A stretch of 49,951 bases of DNA from Oscillospiraceae bacterium (GTDB lineage Bacteria > Bacillota > Clostridia > Oscillospirales > WRJC01): the NCBI GenBank assembly GCA_009780985.1, contig WQYZ01000008.1, positions 1 through 49,951 of the forward strand, written 5' to 3'. Numbering within the stretch: position 1 is the stretch's first letter; every line of letters starts with the position of its first letter. The notes below the pieces were generated by a model, which did no database searches, was not told where the DNA came from, and was given only the letters and a program-made list of their open reading frames with translations. Of the stretch, positions 1 through 8,817 are shown piece by piece. A program made the translations under genes and the position numbers.

Positions 1-42
1 ACAGAATACGACGGCTGGTCGTCAAACGGGAATTATTTCTAA
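1..42 (+). CDS. C-terminal tail of a protein cut by the window edge
   Basis: Frame 1 is open from the first base to a TAA at 40-42 and reads TEYDGWSSNGNYF. The Gly/Asn/aromatic-rich ending looks like a real protein tail and is followed 8 bases later by a hairpin. Only 13 codons are visible, so neither family nor function can be given. It may be a chance open frame. Confidence 0.35.
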   Translation, partial: TEYDGWSSNGNYF

Positions 43-50
43 AATAAATA

Positions 51-91
51 AGCTGGCGCACAAAGGATTCACTAGGTCCAATTCGCCAGCT
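51..91 (+). terminator. Inverted repeat, possible terminator or small palindromic element
   Basis: AGCTGGCG at 51-58 pairs perfectly with CGCCAGCT at 84-91 around a 25-base loop. A T-rich stretch follows (92-106). The position just after a stop codon fits a terminator, but the long loop is unusual, and the AATTCGCC segment recalls the palindromic elements found elsewhere in the window. The rest of 92-281 is AT-rich and I see no gene or clear signal in it. Confidence 0.4.
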
Positions 92-281
92 CATTTTAAC
101 TTTTTTCGCATAGACTTAGACAAATTTTGAGCGTTATACTTATAACTTTGGTATAGAAGAAAACTTGAATATTCTTCAGTAAGTCGTAATTTTGATCTGG
201 AAAGCGATTATACTTTCATCATGTTCCGGTCTGTATGGTTCTATTAAATTTATGTTATCTCTAATTATCCGAATATTATTT

Positions 282-1826
282 TTATTTCACTATATTCTTA
301 AGCCGTCTGTTTCGAAGTTTGAGATACAGTTTAGGCGTTCTGTTGATTAACAGACTTTTCAGAGATCTATACATACCAGATTTCCTGTCTGCCCACCAGA
401 CTAAAAATCTTCTCGGCGTCAACGGTCCGATAAAAACAAAGTCATAATATTTTTCAAGCGGTTTGCCGATAAATTTCGGCAGTTTTTCGCATCTTTTGTA
501 ACGTTTTATATATTTCATGAAATAATTTGACGCGTATAAAACTTCGTGCTCCTTGAAATCGTTCTGTTTTAACGGCACGCGGCAGTCGGCGGGGATAACG
601 TCCGGCACAAATCCTGCGTCTTTCGCTATATCATGCAGAACGGTCATCGGGTACGGATAAAATATATTCGGAATTATCTTATCGGGATTTAATTTCACAT
701 TTAGTTTTATGGTTTTGAGGGCTTTCGCAAGATTTTCATGCGGAAGTCCGACTATGTTGTAAGTCAGCGACGTTATGCCGTATTTGTGAAACCATGAGAA
801 AGCATTTATCATCTGTTCGTCCGTCATCATGCGTTTAAGATATTTAGTGCGGATTTCATAGTCGCCGGATTCCACTCCGACGTCTATCAGATAACACCCG
901 GCTTCTTTCATTTTTCTGACAGTATCTTCCGTCAATAAATCAAGGCGCAGATTGCATGTAAACGGTCTGTGGATTTTTGCTTTATACAAGTCCATAAATT
1001 TATTGAACCAGTCAGATTTCGGGAACATATTGAAAATAGCGTCCCTGAAATTTATATACTCGATTTCCGGGTGCAGTTCCAAGAGTTTTTCGAGATATGC
1101 TATGCCGTTTTCCGCGCTTCTGAAACGCGTGTATTTGTTCTTGTTGGGATAGACGTTGCGGAACTGCGAATTGCCGCAGTAAGTGCATGAGAAAACACAG
1201 CCGCGGCTCATCATTACGATAGCCGTTTTTATTTTTGTCGTTTCAAGATTCTTGAAGTCGAACAAATTAAAATCGGGAATCGGCAGTTGGTCTAAATCTT
1301 CAAGCAGGGGCATAACCGGATTTTTTTTGACAGACTCGTCCGGCATTTTGAAATACATGCTCTGCACGTTGGTGTAATCTTCCCCAGCTTTGATTTTGTT
1401 GCAAAAATCGAGCGTGGGATATTCCCCCTCGCCGATCATAACCGCGTCCACGCCCTCAGCCGCGATAACCTCGTCCGGGACGAGCGTTATATGATAACCT
1501 CCGCAATATATAAAACTGTCCGGCAGAACTTCTTTAGTCCATTTCACCAACTTTTGACATGAATCAAATATAGTGGTTCTGACCGAAAATCCTATAATAT
1601 CGCAGCCGAACTCTTTTATTTTATTTTTAAACTCGTTTTCTTCATGGTCGTGGTGCATATGAAAAAGTTTGCAATCGTGACCTCCCGCTTTAACGACGGC
1701 TGAAATAGAGGCAAGTCCCTCGCTGTAATTCCCGCCGTTTGATTTGTTGTATGCGTCGCCCTCGTAATAGTCCGGGTAGACGAATAAAATTCTGACCTGC
1801 TCCTGATTTTTTGCGTAATCTTTCAA
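282..1826 (-). CDS. B12-binding-domain radical SAM protein
   Basis: 514 residues. The N-terminal part (about 10-150) looks like a cobalamin-binding Rossmann domain of the BchE type. A radical SAM core follows with the CxxxCxxC cluster motif in SRGCVFSCTYCGN (about residue 210). Downstream segments LRLDLLTED, DVGVESGD and YNIVGLPHE are typical of this family, which does methylations, ring closures and other radical chemistry; the substrate cannot be read from the sequence. The start is TTG, supported by an AGAGGAG ribosome binding site 7 bases upstream. It lies 19 bases after the restriction endonuclease gene on the same strand, so it may be co-transcribed, but no functional link is evident. 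Confidence 0.85.
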   Translation of the reverse strand: MKDYAKNQEQVRILFVYPDYYEGDAYNKSNGGNYSEGLASISAVVKAGGHDCKLFHMHHDHEENEFKNKIKEFGCDIIGFSVRTTIFDSCQKLVKWTKEVLPDSFIYCGGYHITLVPDEVIAAEGVDAVMIGEGEYPTLDFCNKIKAGEDYTNVQSMYFKMPDESVKKNPVMPLLEDLDQLPIPDFNLFDFKNLETTKIKTAIVMMSRGCVFSCTYCGNSQFRNVYPNKNKYTRFRSAENGIAYLEKLLELHPEIEYINFRDAIFNMFPKSDWFNKFMDLYKAKIHRPFTCNLRLDLLTEDTVRKMKEAGCYLIDVGVESGDYEIRTKYLKRMMTDEQMINAFSWFHKYGITSLTYNIVGLPHENLAKALKTIKLNVKLNPDKIIPNIFYPYPMTVLHDIAKDAGFVPDVIPADCRVPLKQNDFKEHEVLYASNYFMKYIKRYKRCEKLPKFIGKPLEKYYDFVFIGPLTPRRFLVWWADRKSGMYRSLKSLLINRTPKLYLKLRNRRLKNIVK

Positions 1827-1845
1827 ATTAATGCTCCTCTTGGCT

Positions 1846-2604
1846 TTATATTTTTAATTTATTCTCGCTGTTCAGTTTAACAATTTTTATCCAATCAATA
1901 GAACCGTCGTCTAAAAAATATGTATTTAAAAATTCGCGGCTGAACTTATTTATCACTTTTGCGTATTCTATATTAAAATCTTCATTTCTTTCCTTAGCTT
2001 TATATCCTAAAGGTTCAATTATTGACAAATAAAAATCTGAATCATCTGATATAAACTCCCAAAATGCCTGTCCGCATAATTTATAATAATCTCCTTTGTC
2101 TTTATACTGCTTATTATCTTTTCCGTAACAGCAACCATTTATCGCAATAATTTTTATATCCGTTTTGTAATTTTGAGTAATAAAACGCTTTTTCGCTAAA
2201 TTAAAGTACTCAATCATTTGTTGTTTTTGACTTTTATTACTCCAATTAGGTCCCGATTTTATAGAAATAATATATCGAGTTTTATTTTTATCGTCTGTAA
2301 TTTCTAAATCTATACCATCTGCCATTGATTTTTGTGCATTATTTTCCCAACATAGATAAGCAACACCTATTGCAATTTGTTCTAAAACGCCTCCGAACAT
2401 AGTTTCTTCCTGAGATGATAAATAAGCATCTGTAATAGATTTTATCAATTCTTCACTCGTCTGTATATTTTTAGCTTTATACAAATATAAATTTTTTCTT
2501 TTCAAAACATCTGTCAATTTTAATTTATTCAAAGATTCCAATCTGCTTTTGTGAAAATCGTTAATACCAGACTCTATTAAATTATTTATTTTTTCTATGT
2601 CCAT
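1846..2604 (-). CDS. Type II restriction endonuclease, PmeII-like
   Basis: 252 residues. The region GIDLEI (97-102) followed by YIISIKSGPNWSN (111-123) matches the conserved core of PmeII-family type II enzymes as I recall it. Asp99 and Lys116 would be part of a PD-(D/E)XK-like site in which the usual acidic residue before the Lys is replaced by Ser. Glu75 in GGVLEQ is another candidate catalytic residue. The gene starts one base after the stop of a DNA methyltransferase, the usual arrangement of a restriction-modification pair. It is visibly more AT-rich than the neighbouring housekeeping genes, which suggests acquisition. The recognition site is unknown. Confidence 0.75.
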   Translation of the reverse strand: MDIEKINNLIESGINDFHKSRLESLNKLKLTDVLKRKNLYLYKAKNIQTSEELIKSITDAYLSSQEETMFGGVLEQIAIGVAYLCWENNAQKSMADGIDLEITDDKNKTRYIISIKSGPNWSNKSQKQQMIEYFNLAKKRFITQNYKTDIKIIAINGCCYGKDNKQYKDKGDYYKLCGQAFWEFISDDSDFYLSIIEPLGYKAKERNEDFNIEYAKVINKFSREFLNTYFLDDGSIDWIKIVKLNSENKLKI

Positions 2605-2605
2605 A

Positions 2606-3457
2606 TTATTCTACCGCTTTTATTAAACTATATTGATACTGCTCTGTATTTTCCAAATTGCTTTCGCTTAAATCGCAGTATTCCCGCACTATATCAATGC
2701 CGATATAATTCCTGCCCAACTTTTTTGCCGCGACTGCAGTTGTCCCCGAACCTGAAAACGGGTCTAAAACTAAATCGTTTTCTTTTGTAAACAACTTTAT
2801 AAACCAAGACGGCAATTCTTCGGGAAATGCCGCGCTGTGATTTTTATTGGAACATTCAGTCGCTAAATATAATACATTCGTAGGATAAACTGTGTCTTTA
2901 TTCATCCAGTTTGCGATTTTTTTACCGAAACCGCTGTTATTTTTCGTTTCGTCGCGCACTAAATCAGTTTCGCTCAGATTTTTTAATCTTGACTGCGCCC
3001 ATGAACCTATCGGCACTTTCACTGCGTCCTGATACATTGCGAAATTCTTGCTTTTATTAAACTGCAGACACCGTTCCCACGAATCTCTGAATCTGTTCGA
3101 CCATTTACCCGGGAAACAATTTTTCTTGTGCCAGATAAATTCTTCCGTCCAAAACCAGCCCTGCTTACGCATTTCGAGTATCAACTCCAAAACATACGTG
3201 CTTCTCTCTCCATCCACAACTTTTTCTTTTATATTTAATATAAACGTCCCGGTATTTTTTAATATTCTCAATATTTCAGCCGATATTGGCAAAAACCATT
3301 CGACATATTTATCGGGCGGAATCCCGCCGTAAGTATTTTTGCGGTTATCGGCATACGGAGGCGATGTGACGATTAAATCAACGCAATTATCAGGCAGTTC
3401 TTTCATAATATCTAAGCAGTCGCCGCACATAATTTTATTCAAATCCAATGTTTTCAT
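2606..3457 (-). CDS. DNA methyltransferase of a type II R-M system (probable N4-cytosine, beta class)
   Basis: 283 residues. The catalytic motif IV is TSPPY (about residues 31-35), near the N-terminus. The SAM-binding motif DPFSGSGTTAVAAKKLGR lies near the C-terminus (about 233-250). This order defines the beta class, and the Ser in TSPPY favours N4-cytosine methylation over N6-adenine. It would protect the host from the nuclease encoded one base downstream. It starts 9 bases after the stop of the ClpE/ClpC-like gene, with GGGG as a poor ribosome binding site, so the R-M pair may be expressed by read-through from the chaperone gene. Confidence 0.85.
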   Translation of the reverse strand: MKTLDLNKIMCGDCLDIMKELPDNCVDLIVTSPPYADNRKNTYGGIPPDKYVEWFLPISAEILRILKNTGTFILNIKEKVVDGERSTYVLELILEMRKQGWFWTEEFIWHKKNCFPGKWSNRFRDSWERCLQFNKSKNFAMYQDAVKVPIGSWAQSRLKNLSETDLVRDETKNNSGFGKKIANWMNKDTVYPTNVLYLATECSNKNHSAAFPEELPSWFIKLFTKENDLVLDPFSGSGTTAVAAKKLGRNYIGIDIVREYCDLSESNLENTEQYQYSLIKAVE

Positions 3458-3466
3458 ATCGCGCCC

Positions 3467-5842
3467 CTACATCAACAAAATAATCAATTCGCCCTTGTCG
3501 TCCGCGCCCAAAGAAAACATGATATTTTTCCTGTCCCTGCTTTCGATTATCAGATTAGCCATCTTGTCCTCGACGTCCGTCTGAATCAGTCTGCGCAGAT
3601 TGCGCGCGCCGTACTTCTTGCTGTACGCTTTTTTCGCAAGTATTTTCGCCGCGTCTTCAGTAAAGATAAACTTTATATTCTTCTCATCTAACGCTTTCTT
3701 TAAGTCATTGAGCATAATCTTGGAAATTTCGGCAAAATTGTCCTCGCTTAATGAATTGAAAGTGACAATTTCGTCAACCCTATTCAGAAATTCAGGACGC
3801 AAAAAATCCGCCAATGCTTTCTGCGTTTTATTTTCCGTTGATTTTTTTTCGCTCTCGGCAAATCCGAGAGACCCTATATTTAAATTTGAACCCGCGTTTG
3901 TCGTCATAACTATTATAGTATTCTCAAAATTCACTTCGCGCCCGTGCGCGTCTGTGATTCTTCCGTCGTCAAGTATCTGCAATAATATATTCATTACGTC
4001 CGGGTGGGCTTTTTCTATTTCGTCAAACAATATAACAGAATATGGCTTGCGTCTGATTTTTTCCGTAAGCTGCCCCGCTTCGTCGTATCCCACGTATCCC
4101 GGAGGCGCGCCAATTATTCTCGACACGGCAAATTTTTCCATAAATTCGGACATATCGAGCCTTATCAAAGACTCGGGACTGTCAAATAAATCCATGGCGA
4201 GGGTTCTCACCAATTCGGTTTTCCCTACCCCCGTAGGACCCGCGAATATAAACGATACTGGTTTTCTTTTGTATGATATTCCCACGCGCGAACGTTTAAC
4301 CGCTCTCACAACCGCGTCGATTGCCTCGTCCTGACCGACTAATCTTGCTTTCAGGCGGGTTTCTAAACCGTTGAGCCGCTCAAATTCGTTTTCGTTTATG
4401 CTGCTTGCGGGAATACCCGTCCATTTTTCTATTACATGGGCTAAATCTTCTGTTTTAAGTTCGATATTGTCTCTTGATTTTGAAAGCTCGTCAAATTCCT
4501 GCATCAAATTAAGTTTTTTCGCTTTCAAATCCGCCAATTTATGATATATTTCGGCTTTTCCGACATCGTCTTCAGGAATATTATTGCCGGATTCTATAGA
4601 TTCTATCTCGCCGTTTATTTCCGCCAGCAAATCTGTAAGCCGTTCGAGCTTTTCTATTTCTTTTGAATGAACCACTACGTACGCCGATGCTTCGTCTATC
4701 AAATCTATTGCTTTATCCGGCAGAAATCTGTCGGTTATATACCGCTCCGATAAAATAACGGCTTTTTTTACAGTATTTTTAGAAATTTTTATCCCGTGAA
4801 AATTTTCGTAATATTCTTTTACGGCAGCCACCATTTCCACGCTTTCGTCTATAGACGGCTCTTTCACTATAATCGGCTGAAATCTTCTTTCGAGAGCCGA
4901 ATCTTTTTCTATAAATCTTCTGTACTCTCCTAAAGTCGTCGCGCCGATAACCTGAATATCACCTCTTGAAAGCGCGGGTTTTAATATATTCGCCGCATTC
5001 ATCGAACCTTCGGCGTCTCCCGCGCCGACGATTGTGTGAACCTCGTCGATTACCAGAATTATGTTGCCGAGTCTCTTTATTTCTTCTATAAGCCCTTTCA
5101 TCCTGCTTTCAAATTGTCCCCTGAACTGGGTGCCGGCAACAAGACCCGTCAGGTCCAGCATATGAATCTCTTTCTTCTCAAGACGCGCGGGAGCTGTGCC
5201 GTTTGCGATCTTTACGGCTAATGCCTCGGCGATTGCAGTTTTGCCGACCCCGGGTTCTCCTATCAGACACGGATTGTTTTTCTGTCTTCTGCACAGAATT
5301 TGTATAATCCTTTCTATTTCCTTTTCTCTGCCGATTATTTTGTCGAGTTTTCCCTCTCTTGCCCTCTGAGTCAGGTCTATGCAGAAAGCCTCGAGATTTT
5401 TTCGTTTGGGGTTTGGCTTTTTATCTTTTTCCTGACGTTCTTTGTCTTTTTCCCGTTCTTTCTCCCTAGATGTATTGTCATTGCTTCTGTCCTGGGATTT
5501 TCCCGAAGAGAATAAAGACTGAGGCAGCAGCGTTGAAACATTTAATCCCGGGAAACTATCGTCGTCGCCGGCATCGTCATTGCCGTCAAGTTCGGGGTTC
5601 ATACCGAACGGGAATAATCCCCCGCTTTTTGTTATATTATTCAGCTCGTCGCTCATAGAATCAATATCTTCGTCGCTTATCCCCAGTTTGTCAAGCATAT
5701 CAATTACGTAGGGGATTTTAAGCTCTTTTGCGCAGACAAGACATATTCCCTCGGTTTTTGTGGTCGTCCCCGTTTGTTGGGCTACCATGAAAAAAGCCGG
5801 TCTTTTTTTGCATCTGTCGCATAGTCTGTCAAATAAATTCAT
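3467..5842 (-). CDS. ClpE/ClpC-like AAA+ unfoldase
   Basis: 791 residues. An N-terminal zinc finger (Cys8, Cys11, Cys34, Cys37) replaces the usual Clp_N double repeat, as in ClpE. A charged linker (about 110-150) leads to AAA module 1 (GEPGVGKT Walker A, VIDEVHTI Walker B), a middle coiled-coil segment, and AAA module 2 (GPTGVGKT, ILFDEIEKAHP). The segment GSLGF fits the loop that docks ClpP. The predicted role is unfolding of damaged or regulatory proteins for ClpP in the cytoplasm. An AGGAG ribosome binding site lies 6 bases before the ATG. No CtsR-like operator was confidently seen upstream. ClpE is the closest match by domain layout, but a divergent ClpC is possible. Confidence 0.85.
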   Translation of the reverse strand: MNLFDRLCDRCKKRPAFFMVAQQTGTTTKTEGICLVCAKELKIPYVIDMLDKLGISDEDIDSMSDELNNITKSGGLFPFGMNPELDGNDDAGDDDSFPGLNVSTLLPQSLFSSGKSQDRSNDNTSREKEREKDKERQEKDKKPNPKRKNLEAFCIDLTQRAREGKLDKIIGREKEIERIIQILCRRQKNNPCLIGEPGVGKTAIAEALAVKIANGTAPARLEKKEIHMLDLTGLVAGTQFRGQFESRMKGLIEEIKRLGNIILVIDEVHTIVGAGDAEGSMNAANILKPALSRGDIQVIGATTLGEYRRFIEKDSALERRFQPIIVKEPSIDESVEMVAAVKEYYENFHGIKISKNTVKKAVILSERYITDRFLPDKAIDLIDEASAYVVVHSKEIEKLERLTDLLAEINGEIESIESGNNIPEDDVGKAEIYHKLADLKAKKLNLMQEFDELSKSRDNIELKTEDLAHVIEKWTGIPASSINENEFERLNGLETRLKARLVGQDEAIDAVVRAVKRSRVGISYKRKPVSFIFAGPTGVGKTELVRTLAMDLFDSPESLIRLDMSEFMEKFAVSRIIGAPPGYVGYDEAGQLTEKIRRKPYSVILFDEIEKAHPDVMNILLQILDDGRITDAHGREVNFENTIIVMTTNAGSNLNIGSLGFAESEKKSTENKTQKALADFLRPEFLNRVDEIVTFNSLSEDNFAEISKIMLNDLKKALDEKNIKFIFTEDAAKILAKKAYSKKYGARNLRRLIQTDVEDKMANLIIESRDRKNIMFSLGADDKGELIILLM

Positions 5843-5899
5843 ATTCTACTCCTGTATATATTATATATTAATTATATTAACTCTCTTATTCTATATTCT

Positions 5900-6475
5900 T
5901 TATAGTTTCCCCGATTTCTTGAGTTCTGCATTTATATGCAGAGTGTCGATTATATACATTACCATCGAAAGCAACGCCAGCATTAAAGCCAAAGTAAATA
6001 ATACGACATAAATTACAACGCTTACGTTTAAATTGAACAGTTTAAATATAAAAACCGCAAAAGCGATAGCATAAAAAACCGCCGTCGTACCTTTGCCGTA
6101 CCAGTTTGACTTAACCGTCATTTTTATCTTCTTCAAAACAATAATTCCGCCGCATATCATAAACAGTTCCCTGAACACAAACAGAACCACAAGCCACCAC
6201 GGAATAAAACCTTTTACAGTGAAACACACGAGCACTGAACATTGCATGAATTTGTCCGCAAGAGGATCAAGCAGTTTTCCCGTGTTTGTAATCCAGTTAA
6301 ATCTTCGCGCCAAAAACCCGTCCACTATATCTGTAAGCCCCGCCAGAAGATATATGCAGAGCGACAAATATATTCTCTCATAATAACCGAAAAATAAATA
6401 TATGAACAACGGAACCATCATAATTCTTATTACGGACAGTATGTTAGGGATATATTTTAATTTTATAAACTGCAT
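5900..6475 (-). CDS. pgsA: CDP-diacylglycerol--glycerol-3-phosphate 3-phosphatidyltransferase
   Basis: 191 residues from the ATG at 6475. It makes phosphatidylglycerolphosphate for membrane lipid synthesis. The CDP-alcohol phosphotransferase signature D-x2-DG-x2-AR-x8-G-x3-D-x3-D is complete (DIVDGFLAR, then GKLLDPLAD). Several hydrophobic helices follow, as expected for this integral membrane enzyme. The frame stays open upstream to a TTG at 6520, but the ATG at 6475 follows AAGGAA at about 10 bases and begins MQFIKLKYIPNILSVIR, the usual family start. It lies upstream of the Clp gene on the same strand with a 57-base gap. Confidence 0.9.
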   Translation of the reverse strand: MQFIKLKYIPNILSVIRIMMVPLFIYLFFGYYERIYLSLCIYLLAGLTDIVDGFLARRFNWITNTGKLLDPLADKFMQCSVLVCFTVKGFIPWWLVVLFVFRELFMICGGIIVLKKIKMTVKSNWYGKGTTAVFYAIAFAVFIFKLFNLNVSVVIYVVLFTLALMLALLSMVMYIIDTLHINAELKKSGKL

Positions 6476-6623
6476 AAAATATGTGTTCCTTAAAAAACTA
6501 ATAAAATAAAAATTAACCAACGTTTTAGAATTATATTTAATAAATCATTATATCATAAAAATATTTATTTTTCACGACATAATTAAAAATTATTATTTAT
6601 TTTACAAATAATACGCAACTTTT

Positions 6624-6690
6624 ATCAACTTCGCGCAGTTCCCATAAATTCGCTGTCGACGAATTTGGCACGGAACAAGCAGAAGTTGAT
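6624..6690. repeat. Long interrupted stem-loop between cvpA and pgsA
   Basis: Three nested helices share one axis: ATCAACTTC (6624-6632) with GAAGTTGAT (6682-6690), TTCC with GGAA, and AAATTCG with CGAATTT at the tip. Internal loops separate them. It lies in an otherwise featureless AT-rich gap after the cvpA stop. It could be a weak terminator, an mRNA stability element or a remnant of a palindromic repeat. There is no strong T run after it on either strand. Confidence 0.5.
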
Positions 6691-6704
6691 TATAGCAATA
6701 TTTA

Positions 6705-7427
6705 TTAAAACAAACTTAATATATAATCTAAGGGCGAATGTTCGTAAAACCATTTAAAGAAAATCGAGCTGTTTATTACATCCGCAGACGAGCTTATCGC
6801 GTTCTGCGCGACAAAATAGGGGAGAGCATAAGATGCGAGAAATACGAATATATAGCACAGCGCAATCCCATATAAGAACCCGAGTAAAATCCCCCCGGTT
6901 CTGTTGATTATATTAAGTCCGGGAAGTTTTGCAATTCTGTCTATCATCAGTACGACTATTTTCAGAACTATATATGCGGCAATCAATATCGCGGCAAACG
7001 CTATAAAATAGGATATGCTGCGGGCGAGCGGTTCGACTATATTATCAGCTACAAACTTATTCAGTTCGTCCCCGGTCTTTGACGCCGCGTCCGTTATCAG
7101 TTTTTGAATGTCGGGCAGATTAAAGCCGTATCCTTTCAGCATCGTCACAAAATTGTCCGGTGGATTGGGATTTGTCACAAGAGAGTGTAAATTTATATTC
7201 CGCGTCAGAAAACCTTCTATCTGGGTTACCGCTTTAGCCGCAAAATTCGGCTGTATAAAACGCGTATAGATATAATCCGAGAAAGGCGTACTTAGAGTTT
7301 TCGCCGCCCAAAAAGCGATGATAAACGAGAGAAAACTCATCACAGTTCTCACGAAGCCCCTGCTGTATCCTATATATACGCAGAAAATAATTATGCCTAT
7401 TATTATAACATCCAATATAATGTTCAT
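6705..7427 (-). CDS. CvpA family membrane protein
   Basis: 240 residues. It opens with a hydrophobic helix and the family pattern GYSRGFVRTVMSFLSFIIAFWAAK (residues 21-44). A soluble loop (about 50-125) and further helices follow, the last part including GLNIINRTGGILLGFLYG, another CvpA hallmark. In E. coli CvpA is linked to colicin V production and membrane stress tolerance; the biochemical role in Firmicutes is unknown. It follows the DUF5711-like gene on the same strand. An AAGGGG ribosome binding site lies about 13 bases before the ATG. Confidence 0.8.
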   Translation of the reverse strand: MNIILDVIIIGIIIFCVYIGYSRGFVRTVMSFLSFIIAFWAAKTLSTPFSDYIYTRFIQPNFAAKAVTQIEGFLTRNINLHSLVTNPNPPDNFVTMLKGYGFNLPDIQKLITDAASKTGDELNKFVADNIVEPLARSISYFIAFAAILIAAYIVLKIVVLMIDRIAKLPGLNIINRTGGILLGFLYGIALCYIFVFLASYALPYFVAQNAISSSADVINSSIFFKWFYEHSPLDYILSLF

Positions 7428-7511
7428 ACTAATTACTTTACCCCTTTTATCCCACTTTAAATCAAATTAACAGTTCTTAAAACAAAATTTTATCCACCCG
7501 TATTCGCGTAA

Positions 7512-7531
7512 GGAACGGATTAATCCGTTCC
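7512..7531. repeat. Perfect 20-bp palindrome
   Basis: GGAACGGATTAATCCGTTCC is an uninterrupted palindrome between the DUF5711-like gene (stop at 7552) and cvpA. It could be an operator or the tip of a hairpin. There is no T run, so it is unlikely to be an intrinsic terminator. Confidence 0.6.
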
Positions 7532-7551
7532 GGACCGTATGAATGCGTTAC

Positions 7552-8817
7552 CTATGAATCCGTGTTATCCGTGCTGTCCGTATTTTGTCTGACGTCTGCT
7601 TTTATTATATTTATTTTTACAAGCCCCGATAAAAATATATTTTTATCGTTTGCATAAACTATACAGTCCGTGGTGTCATCGTACTGATTTGTGACAAGTT
7701 CAAAAATCTTTTGCTTTATATCGACTTTATATAATCCCGTCCGTGCTAAAAAATATAGAAAATTATTGTCTTCGGAAAATTTTATATCCATGATTTCCGA
7801 TGACACTACATTGTCGTACAAAACGTTTCCCGAGGCGTCGAAAATCAAAATCCTGCTGTCGCTTCCCAGTGTCTTTTCATTCAGCACGACAGCAGAATAG
7901 TTTGCCGTCAGCAGCATAGACTGTATTTTCCTGTACGCAAAATTATAACTTGACACCTCGTCGCCGTCCGTATTGTAAAATTTAATCTCGTTTTCCAATA
8001 CCGCGCAGAATCCGTTTAAATTCAGTTTAACTCCGTAAGGCTGTTCTCCGACAACAGATATTGTTTTCTTTACCTCTTCGGAATTTGTCTGATACATCGT
8101 AATCGTACTGACATAATCGCCGTTTGCCGCAGAGAATCCCGCGGTGACAAGATTTTTCGCATTGTCGTCTATATCTGCGTCGACGATATAATCTTTGTAA
8201 AAAAAGCACCTGTATATTTCGTTAAAGCCGCTGTCCATGACTTTCACTGCAGACTTATAACCCGGTTCTGTAGTCACGTAAACGACGTTGCCTTTATCCG
8301 TTATTTTCGCATTATACACAGGCGTATCGCCTGTATACTGATATACCTGCGAAAAAGAATTGAATATGTCGAGTTTATTTGCGCCTAAGTCGTATGTAAG
8401 TATGTACTGGTTTGACGCGTCCAGAACGGGATTTGAATACGTAAGCGTTTGATTATAGTTCTTTCTGCCGTTTACGTCGTATATTCCAATTTTGGTTCTC
8501 TCAAGAACGACTATATTGTTTCTGTAATAGCATACGGATGAGGCGTCGTCAAATTCTGCCGGGAATTCGGATTTTGACGGATTTGTTGAATTTTGTATAT
8601 CGATATATCTTAAAAGATAACTGATATTGTCGAGCGTAATCTGTTTTGAATTCAATATCAGTTCAATCAGGACAAACAAAATAAGCACGACAAGCAAAAG
8701 CCATTTCGCCCATTTGAATCCGTCTGCAAGACTAAGATAATGCTGGTTTATACCGTTTGGTTCAACGCGCGGCTTTTTGATTTGTCTGATTTTACCGGTT
8801 TTGTTATCTTTAATCAT
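7552..8817 (-). CDS. DUF5711-like membrane-anchored beta-propeller protein
   Basis: 421 residues. A basic N-terminus is followed by a single transmembrane helix (about 36-58, LLLVVLILFVLIELIL). The rest is a large extracellular domain with repeated strand patterns (NNIVVLERTKIGIYDVNGR, NQYILTYDLGANKLDIFN, SRILIFDASGNVLYD) that suggest a beta-propeller. This matches DUF5711 proteins, which are often next to truA and cvpA in Clostridia; no function is established. Its start overlaps the truA stop by 8 bases, so the two are translationally coupled. Confidence 0.75.
   Translation of the reverse strand: MIKDNKTGKIRQIKKPRVEPNGINQHYLSLADGFKWAKWLLLVVLILFVLIELILNSKQITLDNISYLLRYIDIQNSTNPSKSEFPAEFDDASSVCYYRNNIVVLERTKIGIYDVNGRKNYNQTLTYSNPVLDASNQYILTYDLGANKLDIFNSFSQVYQYTGDTPVYNAKITDKGNVVYVTTEPGYKSAVKVMDSGFNEIYRCFFYKDYIVDADIDDNAKNLVTAGFSAANGDYVSTITMYQTNSEEVKKTISVVGEQPYGVKLNLNGFCAVLENEIKFYNTDGDEVSSYNFAYRKIQSMLLTANYSAVVLNEKTLGSDSRILIFDASGNVLYDNVVSSEIMDIKFSEDNNFLYFLARTGLYKVDIKQKIFELVTNQYDDTTDCIVYANDKNIFLSGLVKINIIKADVRQNTDSTDNTDS

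Noticed and set aside
3600-4334. Plus-strand open frame of 244 codons opposite the Clp ATPase gene
   Set aside because: It lies wholly antisense to conserved AAA+ motifs, has no ribosome binding site and reads as low-information Ser/Ile/Phe-rich text.
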